A stretch of 64,000 nt of DNA from Agriotes lineatus (GCA_940337035.1 CALNHX010002977.1:98127-162126), one strand, 5' to 3'. Shown: positions 44,661-56,077, counted from the first letter of the stretch. Numbers and translations are program-made. Notes: a model not told the origin generated them from the letters alone.

Positions 44661-45639
44661 TAAGCAAAGGACTTCACATGCTTGTTCTCTGAATGATGTC
44701 ATTTTCGGCAGTGGTCTATTATGATATGTTTTATCGGACTTTTTCCTCTGTTTCGGGTGTTTAGTCCTGAGAAGGACCGATATTGTACGTCTATATACGT
44801 GCACTCGTGCCTACCCCGGGGTGAAAAATAATCTACTGCGCATACAAGGGTAAGATATATTGAGATGGTTTTAAGCCTACAACTTGGCTCTGTTTGCAGT
44901 GCAGGATATTTAACCAAGACAATAAAGCACAGAGTTAAGATATTTTATGAAATTGCAATTTAAACAATACTAAAAGTATTAACTGCATCGGTAATGAGAT
45001 GCCAGAAGTAGTAATTAAACGGATAAAGGCACGCATAAACAAAGCATATTTCAGAGAGTTTGAACAAAGTAATATAATTAAATAAAATAGGTTTGTGCAT
45101 ATTTAACGCCAGGCCAAACAAAATTAATTGACACAAAAGGTTTGCTATGTGCAGACAAAATTAGCGTAATTATTAATAAAAGTACAGGTCAGTGAATGGC
45201 AAACAATCTGAAAGGTAAATGAGATCGTAATAAAGATCAATAGAAAATTTCAAAGAACAATCCCGAAATTAAGCAACGGAAAAGAAAGAAAGCGAGCAAC
45301 GTGTGAAAATTTGAACTTAATTTCCACTGCATTAATAAGACAAAGAAAAAAGGCAGAGCAGTGATTTTAAAACATGTGTGTGCCCAACGGAACGAACAAT
45401 GATACTTATAAGCAAAGGACATTTTTTTTTAGATTTAAGAAAATGTTAAGTTAAGATTTATGTAATCAAACATTACTCCATTTGTTATTTTGCTATCAAA
45501 ACTAATTTCTAATTAACAAAAATTATCGCGGTAACATAGCAACGCGATGCGTTTTTGTAAAAATGAGGAGGACAATTGAAAATATAAATTAAGACAGTTT
45601 GGGCGAAATTGTACTCCCTTAAAATTAATGTTTTTACGA
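44661..45639. other. AT-rich DNA without recognisable genes
   Basis: Only weak similarity to LINE-like text near 44990-45060 (MPEVVIKRIKARINKAYF), not enough to name. Confidence 0.35.
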
Positions 45640-47000
45640 GAATAAAAGTGTTTTTGTATAAGTACAAATGTTTCTGTCTGCTGCATCTTTAGATGATGAC
45701 CATCACTGATACAAACTTTTTTTTCGTTTATAGTCTCTTGGAGTTCTCGGGTCATCCACTGCGGTGTGTTGTTATTGTATTTTAAGGGCGCATCACCCAA
45801 AGCTTCTTGTGCAGTTCCGTGGATTTTTTCCATGACTGCCTTGTACATATTTGAGGCCTCCGAATATGATAGATACTTCGCTTACTTTAAATGCAAGACG
45901 AGATTTATATAGAAATGTAGTGGAATCATTTTCTAGACTTTGTAAGTTATATCTTGGGGGTCGATCTTTCTTGCTTCACCTTTTTCGTTGCCTTCTCTAG
46001 TTTGAGTAGCTCTGAATAGGAGCCAAATTTTTGATTTTAACAGAAAATGGCCTGAGCCACATTCTGCACCTCTGTAGACTCTCACATTTTCTACTTTAAT
46101 TTTTGTTTGTTGCTTACTTATAAGATAATTAATTATGGATTTAAGTTGACGAGTAGACTGTGTCCATGTAAACTTGTGTATATCCTTATGCTCGTAAAAT
46201 CTATTGAGGATTTTCAAGTCGTTATCGTTAACTGCTTCTTCACCATACAAGCCAATTACTTCATCGTCGCGTTTTCTGTCTGTTCTGGCGTTAAAATCTC
46301 CCATTAACAATATTTCAGTTCTCCTATTAATTTTTTCGAGAGTATGTGTCAGATTCATGTAGAATCTTTCTTTTTCTTCTCTTCTGTCATCATCCGACGA
46401 AGCGTAAGTGCCAATAATAACCACATCATGGCCTTTGATCTTCATTTGAACTTTAATGAATCTTTCATTTATTTGCTCCCAGTTTTTCACATATTTTATT
46501 AGCTTCCTTTTTATTAATATTGAAACGCCTGCCTTTGCTCTTACTTCCTTGTTCACTCCGCTATATATGTGTATGTAATACTTCAGTTGTTGGCTACCCT
46601 GGCCTTTCAGTCGACTTACTTCTTCTATCAACTCATCTTATTTTGTCCTTAACCCTTGGGCATTTCACGTTCCTACATTCAAGATCCGTTTTTGTTTGCC
46701 TTGTCGTTTACCATTTAGAGCATCCGTTTGGTTCCGAGGATAAATCCTAGGTTTTTTAGTAATATACAGTTTTTACAGAAGCAGGGGTGCTGGCCACTAC
46801 GTCCCAACCCCCAACCTGGAGGACCAGTCCAGTTTTTTTTCAAGGTGAGTATTTAATTTCCTTACTACCCTCAGACACTGCTGGATTGCAGTGCCGACGA
46901 GCTTCCCCCAATTCCCATGGGGATGCACCCGATGGAGGTAACTAGCAATTACCCACACGGGACATTCGTCATACCACCGCAAAAATAGTCGACATAGCTC
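45640..47000 (-). pseudogene. RTE-like LINE 5' part with APE endonuclease
   Basis: The minus-strand frame 46631-45933 (232 codons) is an APE-type endonuclease: RAKAGVSILIK, VIIGTYASSDDD, LLMGDFNAR (catalytic Asp/Asn), HKDIHKFTWTQSTR and ECGSGHFLLK. The last motif should contain SDH but reads SGH, so a catalytic Asp is lost. Upstream (46640-47000) is degraded 5' sequence with the GLRTK.DEL start of the domain behind stops. Downstream (45848-45640) lies the linker to the RT (AQEALGDAP, WMTRELQE). The RT itself is missing. Confidence 0.83.
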
Positions 47001-47373
47001 TGATTACTCATGGTATTGTAAGTGAATATTTTTTAATGCAAATGGAGGCCATGTGTTATCTCATTTGAAAGGTCTCATTGAATAGAACACGTACACATAT
47101 TTTTATAAAATTTTAATTATCGTTAACAACATTGGCAAAGTAAAGAACGGGAATACTAAACCTTTCAAAAAAGGTGTCAAATTGCCCTTTCCATTAAAAA
47201 ATATTTATCAACATCCTCTGATATAACTTCATGCTGTGCTCAGTGCTCAGTTTTGACACAGACTGTCGCAAAACCTAACCTGCTTACAGTGTCACCAACA
47301 ATACATTTCAATATTGCCAACGGAATCAGGCTATCCAGGCCGTGTTGCAATTGTGTTTTTAAAAAATCACACT
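47001..47373. other. Intergenic, with a short dispersed repeat
   Basis: TTTGACACAGACTG near 47252, followed by AAAACCTAACCTGC and ACCAACAATA, recurs in the same orientation and order near 49762, so both sites share a repeat of about 60-80 bp. Confidence 0.55.
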
Positions 47374-48275
47374 GTACTTTTACTTCCTATGAACTAAAAG
47401 TAGGTTCAAATTGGTCGACTATGGATGCAGTTGTCCTAACAATTTTGAAATGTCAAACGTCATTTAAAATTTTGAATATTTTATACGTTTCTTGGCTGTG
47501 GAAAAAATAGTATGTATTATTCGCATTAAAAGTATCTCTGTTTGACTCGCAATTTTTGCTCTCGTTCGGCTGCGTCTCGCAATTGCAAACATAATTGCTT
47601 CTCAAGCAATGTGCCACTTTTAATCTTAATAAGATTATACCACTCCCTCTAACATCAACCAATGAAAAACGGCAAAATGCATAGTTACGCATGTACTAAC
47701 TTTTGATAATGTACATAGCAACTGACAATCACATACCTTCCTGATTAATAGGTGATAATCACACGCCTTCACAAACATCACGTTACCTGCTGTCAGTACA
47801 ATTGTCATAAGAACCACATTAACTGTACTTTTAATATTTAAAATACACTATTCAAACGTTGTTTATTGAATCGTGATATAATCTAGCCGAATGCAACTCG
47901 TGTCTTCTCGATTATCAAATCATTTCTGTTTCCACTCGATATATTGTTTTAGGCAATCACGCTCGTCCTTCGGACTCGCGTAATTGCCAAACAATATGTC
48001 TCGTGTAAACAGAAATGATTATTTGATAATCAAGAATCCACTAGTTGCATTATATATGACAATACGTACTATTATTGGCCCCAACTGACATTACTAAATT
48101 GTGATTTTTCTGCGAAGTCAGAAATTAGTATATTGATCTATTAGGATTAAAAGTGGCACTTTGTTTGAAAAGCAATTGTGTTGACAACTGCGAGTATCAT
48201 TATGACAACTACATCATAGATGACCAGTTCGAACTTACTTTCAGTTCCAAGGTAGTAAAAATACTTTTATGTAAC
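47374..48275. mobile_element. Imperfect foldback, outer element of cluster
   Basis: Left arm text TACTTTTACTTCCTATGAAC with AAAGTAGGTTCAAATTGG (47374-47420) pairs with the inverse ending at about 48275 through several indels. The interior contains CTCTCGTTCGGCTGCGTCTC (47560) and another hairpin (47891-48050). Confidence 0.55.
47891..48050. repeat. Hairpin with CTCG/CGAG-type core
   Basis: Arms of about 70 bp (ATGCAACTCGTGTCTTCTCG with its inverse ending CTAGTTGCAT) enclose CGCTCGTCCTTCGGACTCGC (47968-47987). Confidence 0.8.
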
Positions 48276-48277
48276 TA

Positions 48278-48388
48278 GTCCTCAAAGCAAGGCTTTAGGG
48301 GACGAGTCGTAATGTTTCCGGACGAGGCAGAGCGAAGCGCAGCCGAGTCTGTAATATGAAGATGAGTCCTCTAAAGCCATTTGAGGAC
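48278..48388. repeat. Hairpin next to GTTGCATACAA
   Basis: GTCCTCAAAGCAAGGCTTTA pairs with TAAAGCCATTTGAGGAC. The core has GACGAGGCAGAGCGAAGCGC and CCGAGTCTGTAA (48343-48354). Immediately right is GTTGCATACAACG (48391), 48 bp from CCGAG. Confidence 0.8.
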
Positions 48389-48486
48389 GTGTTGCATACA
48401 ACGTTTTTTTGTATTAGCTCTCCAAACAGTTTCAATTACCATTAACGCGGCATTATATTAGGAGGCCGCGCGAAAATGTATTTTTT

Positions 48487-48680
48487 GCTCCCCAAACTGG
48501 TTACTTTGGAAACTGTCTAGGATCCTCAAAATGGCCATTTAGAGGCCTTGTACTTAAAGTCGTCATGGCAACTAATGTTTGAGTCCGCTAAAATGTTGCC
48601 ATGACGACTTTAAGTACAAGGCCTCTAAATGGCCATTTTGAGGATCCTAGACAGTTTCCAAAGTAACCAGTTTGGGGAGC
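48487..48680. repeat. Perfect 86-bp inverted repeat
   Basis: The arms 48487-48572 and 48595-48680 are exact inverse copies by eye; the loop is 22 bp. Arms start GCTCCCCAAACTGG. Such perfection implies recent origin or active repair between arms. Confidence 0.92.
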
Positions 48681-48947
48681 GAATACAAAAAAGTACTATT
48701 TTGCACTACTAGTCTCAGAACGCACCGTTATTGGCCTATTTTTAGGTCGTGAAGTTGATTTTCTCCACCAAGGGAGAGAAAGTAAAATAAACAATTTTTA
48801 CCGTGGTAACTAATAAATTGCTAAGTTACCAAATATAACTATTTTAATTTCGACGCTTTAAAGAGCTGTATTGTCAGGTTGACAGTCAAAATATTTTCGA
48901 CATTTGTTGGGAATTTAGGTATTAAGCCGTTTGGTAGTGCAAAAAAT

Positions 48948-49077
48948 AGTATATACACCACGGTAGCGAATCGTGTTATAACCTTCGCGCTTTAGATATC
49001 TTCGCGCTGCGCGCTCAGTATCTAATATGCTCTCAGGTTATAATACTGCGCTTCGCTACCTTGATGTATAGTATACT
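48948..49077. repeat. Hairpin with CGCGCT-rich core
   Basis: Arms of about 37 bp (AGTATATACACCACGGTAGC and its inverse) enclose TTCGCGCTGCGCGCTCAG. Confidence 0.8.
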
Positions 49078-49228
49078 ATTAATCCTACAAACTAAAAGTG
49101 TTGCATAGCAATATACCTATACTTATTGTGTCAGTAAAAGAAACGTCAAGTTCAACGACGGATTTTGGTATTAATAGTAATGACTTTTAAGACGGTTACA
49201 GAAAATAGCTATTTATGGTATAAGTGTG

Positions 49229-49497
49229 ATATACGGAAGGGGCCATAATTATATATAACAGCAATAAGATAACATGAACAACAAAATAGAATGCTTGAGT
49301 AAGAAAGAGATGACCATACGATAAAATTATTTTAGTAGGCATGTTTAGTTGACTTATGTCATAATTAAAATAAGCGTCATGCCTAATCGAATACCTACTA
49401 CTATGTTTATCTCTTTCTTACTCAAGCAATACGTGTTATTTTCTTATTCATGTTATCTCATTGCTGTTATTATATAATTGTGGCCCCATCGGTATAT
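49229..49497. mobile_element. MITE-like foldback with arms of about 90 bp
   Basis: ATACGGAAGGGGCCATAATT and GCTTGAGTAAGAAAGAGAT on the left match the inverse on the right (GGCCCCATCGGTATAT end). Identity is roughly 85-90 percent. No ORF. Confidence 0.8.
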
Positions 49498-50309
49498 TAC
49501 AAATAATCCATGAGAGAAAAGTTTTTCTCGAGTGAATTATTTGTCATAACACATGCGTGCCATACAAATTTTTATCCAACAATTCAATAAATATCTAAAA
49601 AACATAACTTTTGCATTGGCAGCCGTGAAATCAGTGACAATTTGGAAAGTACTGAGAGATCAAATAAATTTATAATTAGAGTCGCTTGTGATTTGTGTTA
49701 TACGTTAGGCAGTACTGAAGTTTATAATCAGTCTATGTTAAATTCGAGGTTTTGTTTGTTATTTGACACAGACTGACCCAAAACTTAACCTGCAAATCTC
49801 GAATTTGACATAGCTTGACAGTGCTACCAACAATATAGTAGCGAGTGACATGGTTTTTATCTCACTTGTGAGTTATGGTTTTTACCTCACTAGTGGGTTA
49901 TGGGCCACCTTAGAGGTCTAAAATCGATCTAGTAATAGTTACTAGGAGGTATTGGATAAATGTTTTTTAGCAGACTAGTCACAGAAAATACATCAACCAA
50001 TGAAATTCCTTGGTTAAAGAATAGTTATTTACATAAGAGTCAGGAAAATTTTGCATTACTGTCGAGGAGCCATATTAAAATACGAGGCACACATGCCGAG
50101 TATTTTTAAGGCTCCGAGGCAAGTGAGATATTTTACTGACGAAACTTGTATTAATAAAAATTAATGTTTATTAATGTAATAAATTGAATGGGCAATTTTC
50201 TACGTACCTATCTAGTAGTACGTTTCTCTGTTTCTAAGGGAACAGAAAATTTTGTATAAACAAACAAAACCGCTGTCGGTTTTTTTTGGTGTGTTCCTGT
50301 TCATTTGCA
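49498..50309. other. Region upstream of the Crypton gene
   Basis: Contains the second copy of the TTTGACACAGACTG repeat (49762). It also holds a short tandem repeat (TATGGTTTTTA with CTCACTnGTG, 49850-49910) and an imperfect hairpin at 50070-50115 (GGAGCC...TTAAAATAC, GAGGC/GCCGAG, GGCTCC). It may include the 5' end of the Crypton element, whose limit cannot be fixed. Confidence 0.45.
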
Positions 50310-51541
50310 ATGGCTTGTGAAGAAACTACCGACGAACTCCCTTTGGAAATTCGAAAATCCGCAGAAGAGGCCGTGGCGAAGCTACTGCCAACAAAGTCTA
50401 AAGAGAGATATGATTGGGTTTACGGTGCTTTTGAAGGTTGGTGTAAGGCTAAAAATATTAGAAGAATTGCAGAAGACGTACTTTTGGCTTACTTTGTGGA
50501 GAAAACTAAACAGAGATCCTATAAGGCTTCCAACTCTTTGAAGTACTTGTTCCATGCTTAAATCGACATTATCAATAAGAATTAATATTGATATCAGCAA
50601 GTTCAATAAGCTAATTGTGTACTTAAAAAGACAAAGTGATGGATATCAAGCTAAAAAATCAAAAGTGTTGTCCCGTATTGAAATTGACAGATTTCTTAGA
50701 GAGGCTCCAGATGAAGAATTTTTGATGCTGAAGGTAAAAAATTTATTATTTTATTTCATTTTAAATAGTTTTCAATAAAAAATCAGGTTGTATTAGTCAT
50801 CGGTGTAGCAGGGGCCTGTCGCTGTGATGAATTGACAAAAATGTCGATTGATGATGTTGAAGACAAGCACTCGGTATTGATGATACGGATACCTGATTCA
50901 AAAACGCATAAACCAAGGCGCTTCATAGTTGTTGGGGATAATGGCAATGAGCTTAATATCACGCTTTATAGGAAGTATCGTACATTACGTCCACCTCAAA
51001 CGCCACATAAACGTCTCTTTTTGAATTATAAAAATGGGAAATACACCACACAACCAGTGGGCGTACATACTTTCGGCAAAATGCCAAGAAAAGTAGCAGC
51101 TTATCTTGGTTTAACCAGACCTGAGGAATATACTGGCCACTGTCTGCGTTGTAGTTGTGCCACTTTGTTGGTTAACGGGGGTGGAAATATCACAAGCCTT
51201 AAGAGACATGGTGGATGGAAATCTTCCACCGTCGCCGAAGGTTACTTGGAAGAATCATTTGCAAATCAACTGGCGACTGCTAATCGAATAATTACTGAAC
51301 AGAAAAGAGGAAAATAACGCTGACATAAAAACGTGAAGTTGCTGGATGTTCAAAATTTGAAACTTTTTATTTGGCAGTTGGTGATGAAAATATCTATAAA
51401 GAATCTGAAGTTTCTGTTTGTTCAAATGCGATGGTAGTTCACAATGAAAATAATAGTAGTATCCGAAATAAAAGTACTTTGTTGTCCGGGATTAACATAT
51501 CCAATGTAGAAAACACAACTATAAATATTAATATTCAATAA
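50310..51541 (+). pseudogene. Crypton-type tyrosine recombinase gene
   Basis: Starts at ATG 50310 (Kozak-like GCAATGG; an earlier in-frame ATG is at 50286). The N-terminal SAM-like core-binding part reads EEAVAKLLPTKSKERYDWVY and EGWCKAKN. After a frameshift near 50545 it continues to LREAPDEEFLMLK (50733). A GT-AG intron of 53 bp (50734-50786, phase 0) is followed by the catalytic domain: GACRCDEL (Arg I), TGHCLR (His-x-x-Arg), LKRHGGWKSS and VAEGY (nucleophile Tyr). All catalytic residues remain. The frame stops at 51315-51317; a C-terminal extension ending NTTININIQ is readable in another frame to 51541. Tyrosine recombinases of this kind move Cryptons by recombination of a circular form. 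With one frameshift and a stop this copy is dead but young. Confidence 0.8.
50734..50786 (+). other. Short GT-AG intron in the Crypton gene
   Basis: GTAAAAAATT at the 5' side and ATAAAAAATCAG at the 3' side. Removal joins two codon-complete exons and places GVAGACR directly after the LMLK segment as expected for the family. Confidence 0.75.
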
Positions 51542-51599
51542 AACTTTAGAAAATAATGTGTAAATGTTTGCGTGCCTAGTCAAGGAAATGCAATTTTCT

Positions 51600-51995
51600 C
51601 GCCGCATTTCTGGAGTGAAAATAGTACTTTCGCTCCGATTTCAGAAAAAGTTTATTTAAAAAAAATAAAATAAAATTATTAATTGACGTATTTTGAAACG
51701 TAATCCCACTGGACGATAGCGATGAGGCAAAATCTGCTTTCACAAATTCATTTATTAAATTAACCTGGTGACTAACCGTTGACAAATTTTCATGGGATTT
51801 TTCGCAATTTGTGCTAGGTCCAGATTATTCAGGACTCTGTTCAAGACATTTGAAGGTAAAATATTCATAGCGATGTCCTTTTTGTTTCGCAGAGATTCAT
51901 CAATGTAACCTTCAGCTACACTGCTTGACTTCCACTTTCCAGTGCATTCTGTACAACTCCAAATTTTTGTGATCTAAATCGTTTCGCAATCAAAA
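51600..51995 (-). pseudogene. Second Crypton-type recombinase, C-terminal fragment
   Basis: The minus strand reads WKSSSVAEGYIDESLRNK (Trp codon at 51932-51934, nucleophile Tyr codon at 51905-51907), a C-terminal extension ending in frame shifts, then SSSGITFQNTSINNFILF (about 51660-51720). The RHGG segment before WKSS is degraded. It lies tail to tail with the first gene, leaving only some 60 bp between C-terminal ends. The upstream catalytic part is not recognisable beyond about 51995. Confidence 0.7.
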
Positions 51996-53779
51996 TAATT
52001 ATAATGTTCAATTGGAGGTAACTATTTCCAAGTTTAGAGAAATAGCTATTAACATATCTGGGAATGTTATGAGTATCATAACTGCCGCAGATGTTTTGAA
52101 ATCCGAGCTCGTAGAGCGACTTTTATGATGTATAAATAAAGCGCAGCTATTAGTACAGTTTGTAGAACAATTTCATTATAAAAGCGTGATTTTTCTACCA
52201 GTGTTTGTGTTCTTAGCGTTACAAGGGAAGCCGATGACGATGAAAAACTTCAAAACATATTTATAATTTACATTTTTTTTTAATTAATAAAACTTGGTTT
52301 TAGCGCTTTGGCAATCAATATTTAAGCAGTGCTTTGAGCCTAAAACGAAGTTTGAAGCAGTCGGTAGCAGTTCACTTCAGTAATTTGAAATAATGAGGGA
52401 GCATAAACGGAGTCGTACTTCACGGTTTGTTAACGGCGGCATAAAGTTGTGTGCTGCTCACAGAGCCTGCCGCCCTATAATAAACTGTTGTGTTTAGCAC
52501 GCATGTTGTTTTAATTACTCTATTAACAGTCCGTGCCTGGGTATAAAACAAGTGGAGGCTCAATGAATCAAGATTGGGTAGAAACACTGCGTTACGTACA
52601 GTTTTCAAACCAAATCTTACATTTTAGCTTTTGATGGTATAAGTGGTTAATATATCTATTATACAAATCCAAGTAAAACATAGAAAATGAAAATGCTACA
52701 CGTGCACCATGGTTGTCTTCGTTAAGCCTCATGATAGATTTGTATGTTTTGTACCCTAAATTTTTTATATAACGCTCTATCTTTTTGTAACTCCAATGCT
52801 AGTTGAAGTATATACAACAATAAAATGCTATCCTTGTATTTAAATTTAATCACAATACTGTTGTGTTTGAAGTAAATAAAGAGATCTTTTTTGCAAATGT
52901 CAAAGTGTAAAACAAAGACTTGCACATATGCATACATAGGAATTAATTAATTACTTTAAATACATACCTTTAACTGCGAGGTGAGAATACGGCTCATTGT
53001 ATTTTTTTTTATAGTTCTTTGCTTGGTTTTGGCCAATGTTACTGTATCTTGCCAAATTTCAAACCAAAATTAAATTAATACATTTTCATACTTTTATGTA
53101 CAGGTATAGTTAAACTTTTAAGTCTTATTTAGCAAGCCATAAGAAAGGCAATTGATGTACGATTGAACATTACGTATACGTAGTACGTAAAGCGCAGAAG
53201 TATTTATTTCGGTTAAGAAATGAAATATGTAGTACAACTAGCTGTAGCCCGCGGCGTATGCCGCATTTAAAATGTAGGACTGCTGCACAGTAGATCATTA
53301 TCACAGAAATAATAGGGGGTTTCTAAACGGAGCGTGTAGGTGACTGTGGGTCCCATTCAGTAAGGCAGTAATGAACCCTCCTTATTATTAAATGAAATGT
53401 AGTTGTGTTTGTAGTTTTAAAAAACACAACCAATAGGCATATTAAGCAATTGTTTTCTGTGAATATCCCTATTAAAAGTAATGGAAAGTTTGTTTACAAA
53501 AATCTGAAAATAGTAAACCGTTGAATGATATCTTGGTACTTTTTCCGTTTTAACGCGGCATGTAGTGTTGTGCATTATTAAAGAGGTATGATGATGATGA
53601 TAATGAAACACCACAATGCCACTTAAATAAATAGAAATAGCTAATGTTTCCATCTATTATATGTGCAAACACGGTTGAGAATCCAATTAATTGTTCTAAA
53701 GAACCTTTACAAATGGACACTTCAACAGTAGATACGCGCCAGGGCAAATAAAGAATACTTGAAATTAAGAGATTGTATG
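51996..53779. other. AT-rich DNA, possible retroposon start
   Basis: No gene recognised. ACTAGCTGTAGCCCGCGG at 53237-53254 resembles the first bases of RTE-type retroposons in insects, but what follows is not readable as LINE. TATAAATAA at about 52131 and TATAAAAG at 52177 are isolated TATA-like strings. Confidence 0.35.
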
Positions 53780-54340
53780 AGACTTTTGACACATCATTTA
53801 GAATGCCAAAACAAAAGTTTATACAAATTTTCAGCTTATTACCTCTCTTTCCGAAGTGAAACCCCTAATGTGACAGTACTAATTCTACCGGGTTCGTGTA
53901 AACATCGTATCAAGTCTGAACTTGAAGTTGTGGAGCAAATGCTGTTGTGCTGCTGCTGCTGCTGCTGTGGGTAGAAGTCAAGCAAGATTCGACTTCATCC
54001 AAAGCTCTACTTTGTTAGAAGCTCCGTACAATGTGGTTAATAATAATTATTGTACTCCTGTTGCAGCAATGGTGTCGAATTTACACTTTCTTCCTTGACA
54101 GTCTGGTTTAATTGTTCGAAATTTTGAAGCATCTTCAGAAACTTCTTCTTTCCTTGCCTGAAGACTACAGACGTCGTGTCACAACCGCTGAAAGCATGCA
54201 AAAACAATGTTATCTGCCACTATTTGTTCAACCTGGAAACTTTGTGGAGAGTTTTTTTTTCTGTAGTTGTTCCTTTGTGTGATTTCAGGAATAAACCTTT
54301 GGACAATCTTTCGCCAGTGGTACTAAGAAAAACAGGAGGT
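53780..54340 (-). pseudogene. Transposon-associated protein with HAFSGCDTTS motif
   Basis: The minus strand reads LFLHAFSGCDTTSVVF then RQGKKKFLKMLQNFEQL (54205-54100). Upstream pieces with STTGERLSKGL and downstream pieces after a TAA at about 54047 have stops or shifted frames. The HAFSGCDT..F..GK pattern is one I associate with uncharacterised multi-copy proteins in insects and cnidarians, probably of transposon origin. Function unknown. A CTG microsatellite (53950-53966) lies in the downstream part. Confidence 0.5.
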
Positions 54341-54842
54341 TGATGTCTTCTCTTATAATAAAAACAGAATTACACTCATATTGTCATATTGATCGATGTC
54401 GTGCAATCAATATGTTAGTATCTGCTGTTGCCTGTTGAACGGCTACGACTACGCACTCGGTATTGTTGTTGCGCGGTAAATTTTCTTGCCAACTTTTTAG
54501 CAAAACAGTCTGACAGAAAACGTCAAACTTTAATCGGCTATTTTAATGCACTTGAAATATTACTGTTAAATAAAAAATTAAAATGCTCAATTTGTGACGT
54601 GATCTTTTTTATTAAACAACACCATGAACTTAACACACAACCACAAAAACCAACCAACAAAATGACAACTGTCAACATGTCAGTTTTTAATAGTATATTA
54701 CCTAACAAGAGTTGTAAATGGCATATTACACACGACTGGAAAAGTTCAATTGTCTCTTTACGCAAAGGTACCTGTACATTGTAATATGTGTTGCCTATTT
54801 GTAAACCTTCAGGAGAAAATGGTAAAATGGGCGCCCTATATA
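54341..54842. other. Unassigned segment
   Basis: Holds a 118-codon plus-strand frame (54428-54784) with no recognisable motif. Composition and the lack of flanking signals give no reason to call it a gene. Confidence 0.4.
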
Positions 54843-55027
54843 TAAGGTCCGGCCAAGATTGGGTAGTGGAAGTTAATTCTAAAACTATGAGAATAAATAT
54901 CGTGGCTCAAGGGTTTAAATAGAATGCCATATATTTAGGTGGCTCAAAATATTTGTATTGAACCACCTACTAATCATTTTAATACAAAGTTGTATGGATC
55001 TAACCTCAACTGTTATATATGGATATA

Positions 55028-56077
55028 CAGTGTGACCAGTAAAGTCCGCATCATATGGGATCTTTTTTTATTAATAGCTTTTTTCGAAATTTGACTTTGG
55101 CATCAATTTGTGCTTCGATCGAGATGAAAATTAACCAAAAAAATAGTAGTCACGTCATTCGCATTATCTGTCAAATTTTATTTTTTTTCAAAAAAATTAA
55201 AAAGTGGGGTTATTTCTCAAAATATCGAAAAAAGTTATTAGAAAAAGTTTTTCCAAATGAAATTTTTAGCCCATATGCAAAATTTCAGCTGTATACGATA
55301 ATTTAGATTTTTTGCCCATTTTTTTTAAATTGCAGCACTGTTGCATAGTAAGACTCAACGCAACCTACATACAACTTCTTAGTTTTGACAATGCTTTATT
55401 TCAGACACATTTTCTTTAAAGTAGCGCCATATTAAATATGTGTTTTTCTACAAAATCCAAATAGGGCTATTAAAATTTGGTTACATGTGATGCAACGTTT
55501 ATTTGTTTTTGACCCTGTATAATGTAACTCCATAAAATAACTATTTTTGAAAACGCAGTTTGCGTCTAAAAGTAATACACGTTATTTTATGAAGTTACAT
55601 TATACAGGGTCAAAAACAAATAAACTTTGCATCACATGTGATCAAATTTTAATAGCCCTATTTGGGTTTTGTAGAAAAACACACATTTAATATGGCGCTA
55701 CTTTAAAGAAAATGTGTGTGAAATAAAGCATTGTCAAAACTAAGAAGTTTTATGTAGGTTGCGTTGAGTCTTACTTTGCGACAGTGGTGCAATTTAAAAA
55801 AAAAAGGGCAAAAAATCTAAATTATCTTATACAGCTGAAATTTTGCATATGGGCTAAAAATTGCATTTAGAAAAACTTTTTCTAATAACTTTTTTCGATA
55901 TTTTGAGAAATAACCCCACTTTTAAATTTAAAAAAAAATAAAATTTGACTGACGTGACTACTATTTTTTTGATTAATTTTCATTTCGATTAAAGCATAAA
56001 TTGATGCCAAAGTCAAATTTCGAAAAAAGCTATTAATAAAAAAATCCCATATGATGCGGACTTTACTGGTCACACTG
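55028..56077. mobile_element. TA-flanked foldback 1
   Basis: Starts CAGTGTGACCAGTAAAG after TA (55026-55027) and ends in its inverse before TA (56078-56079). Arms are about 500 bp with over 90 percent pairing; the loop is about 37 bp. CAGTG ends with TA duplications fit Tc1/mariner-related MITEs. Confidence 0.88.

Noticed and set aside
50310..51541. Crypton gene as a phage-type integrase or integron
   Set aside because: The intron, the eukaryotic context and the C-terminal extension fit an animal Crypton; no attachment site or cassette array is present.
53941..53971. Poly-Cys/poly-Gln coding tract
   Set aside because: It is a CTG microsatellite; the surrounding minus-strand frame has stops, so a polyglutamine protein cannot be supported.
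54428..54784. 118-codon ORF as a host gene
   Set aside because: No motif, no flanking gene structure and no partner frame; length alone is weak evidence in a 64-kb window.
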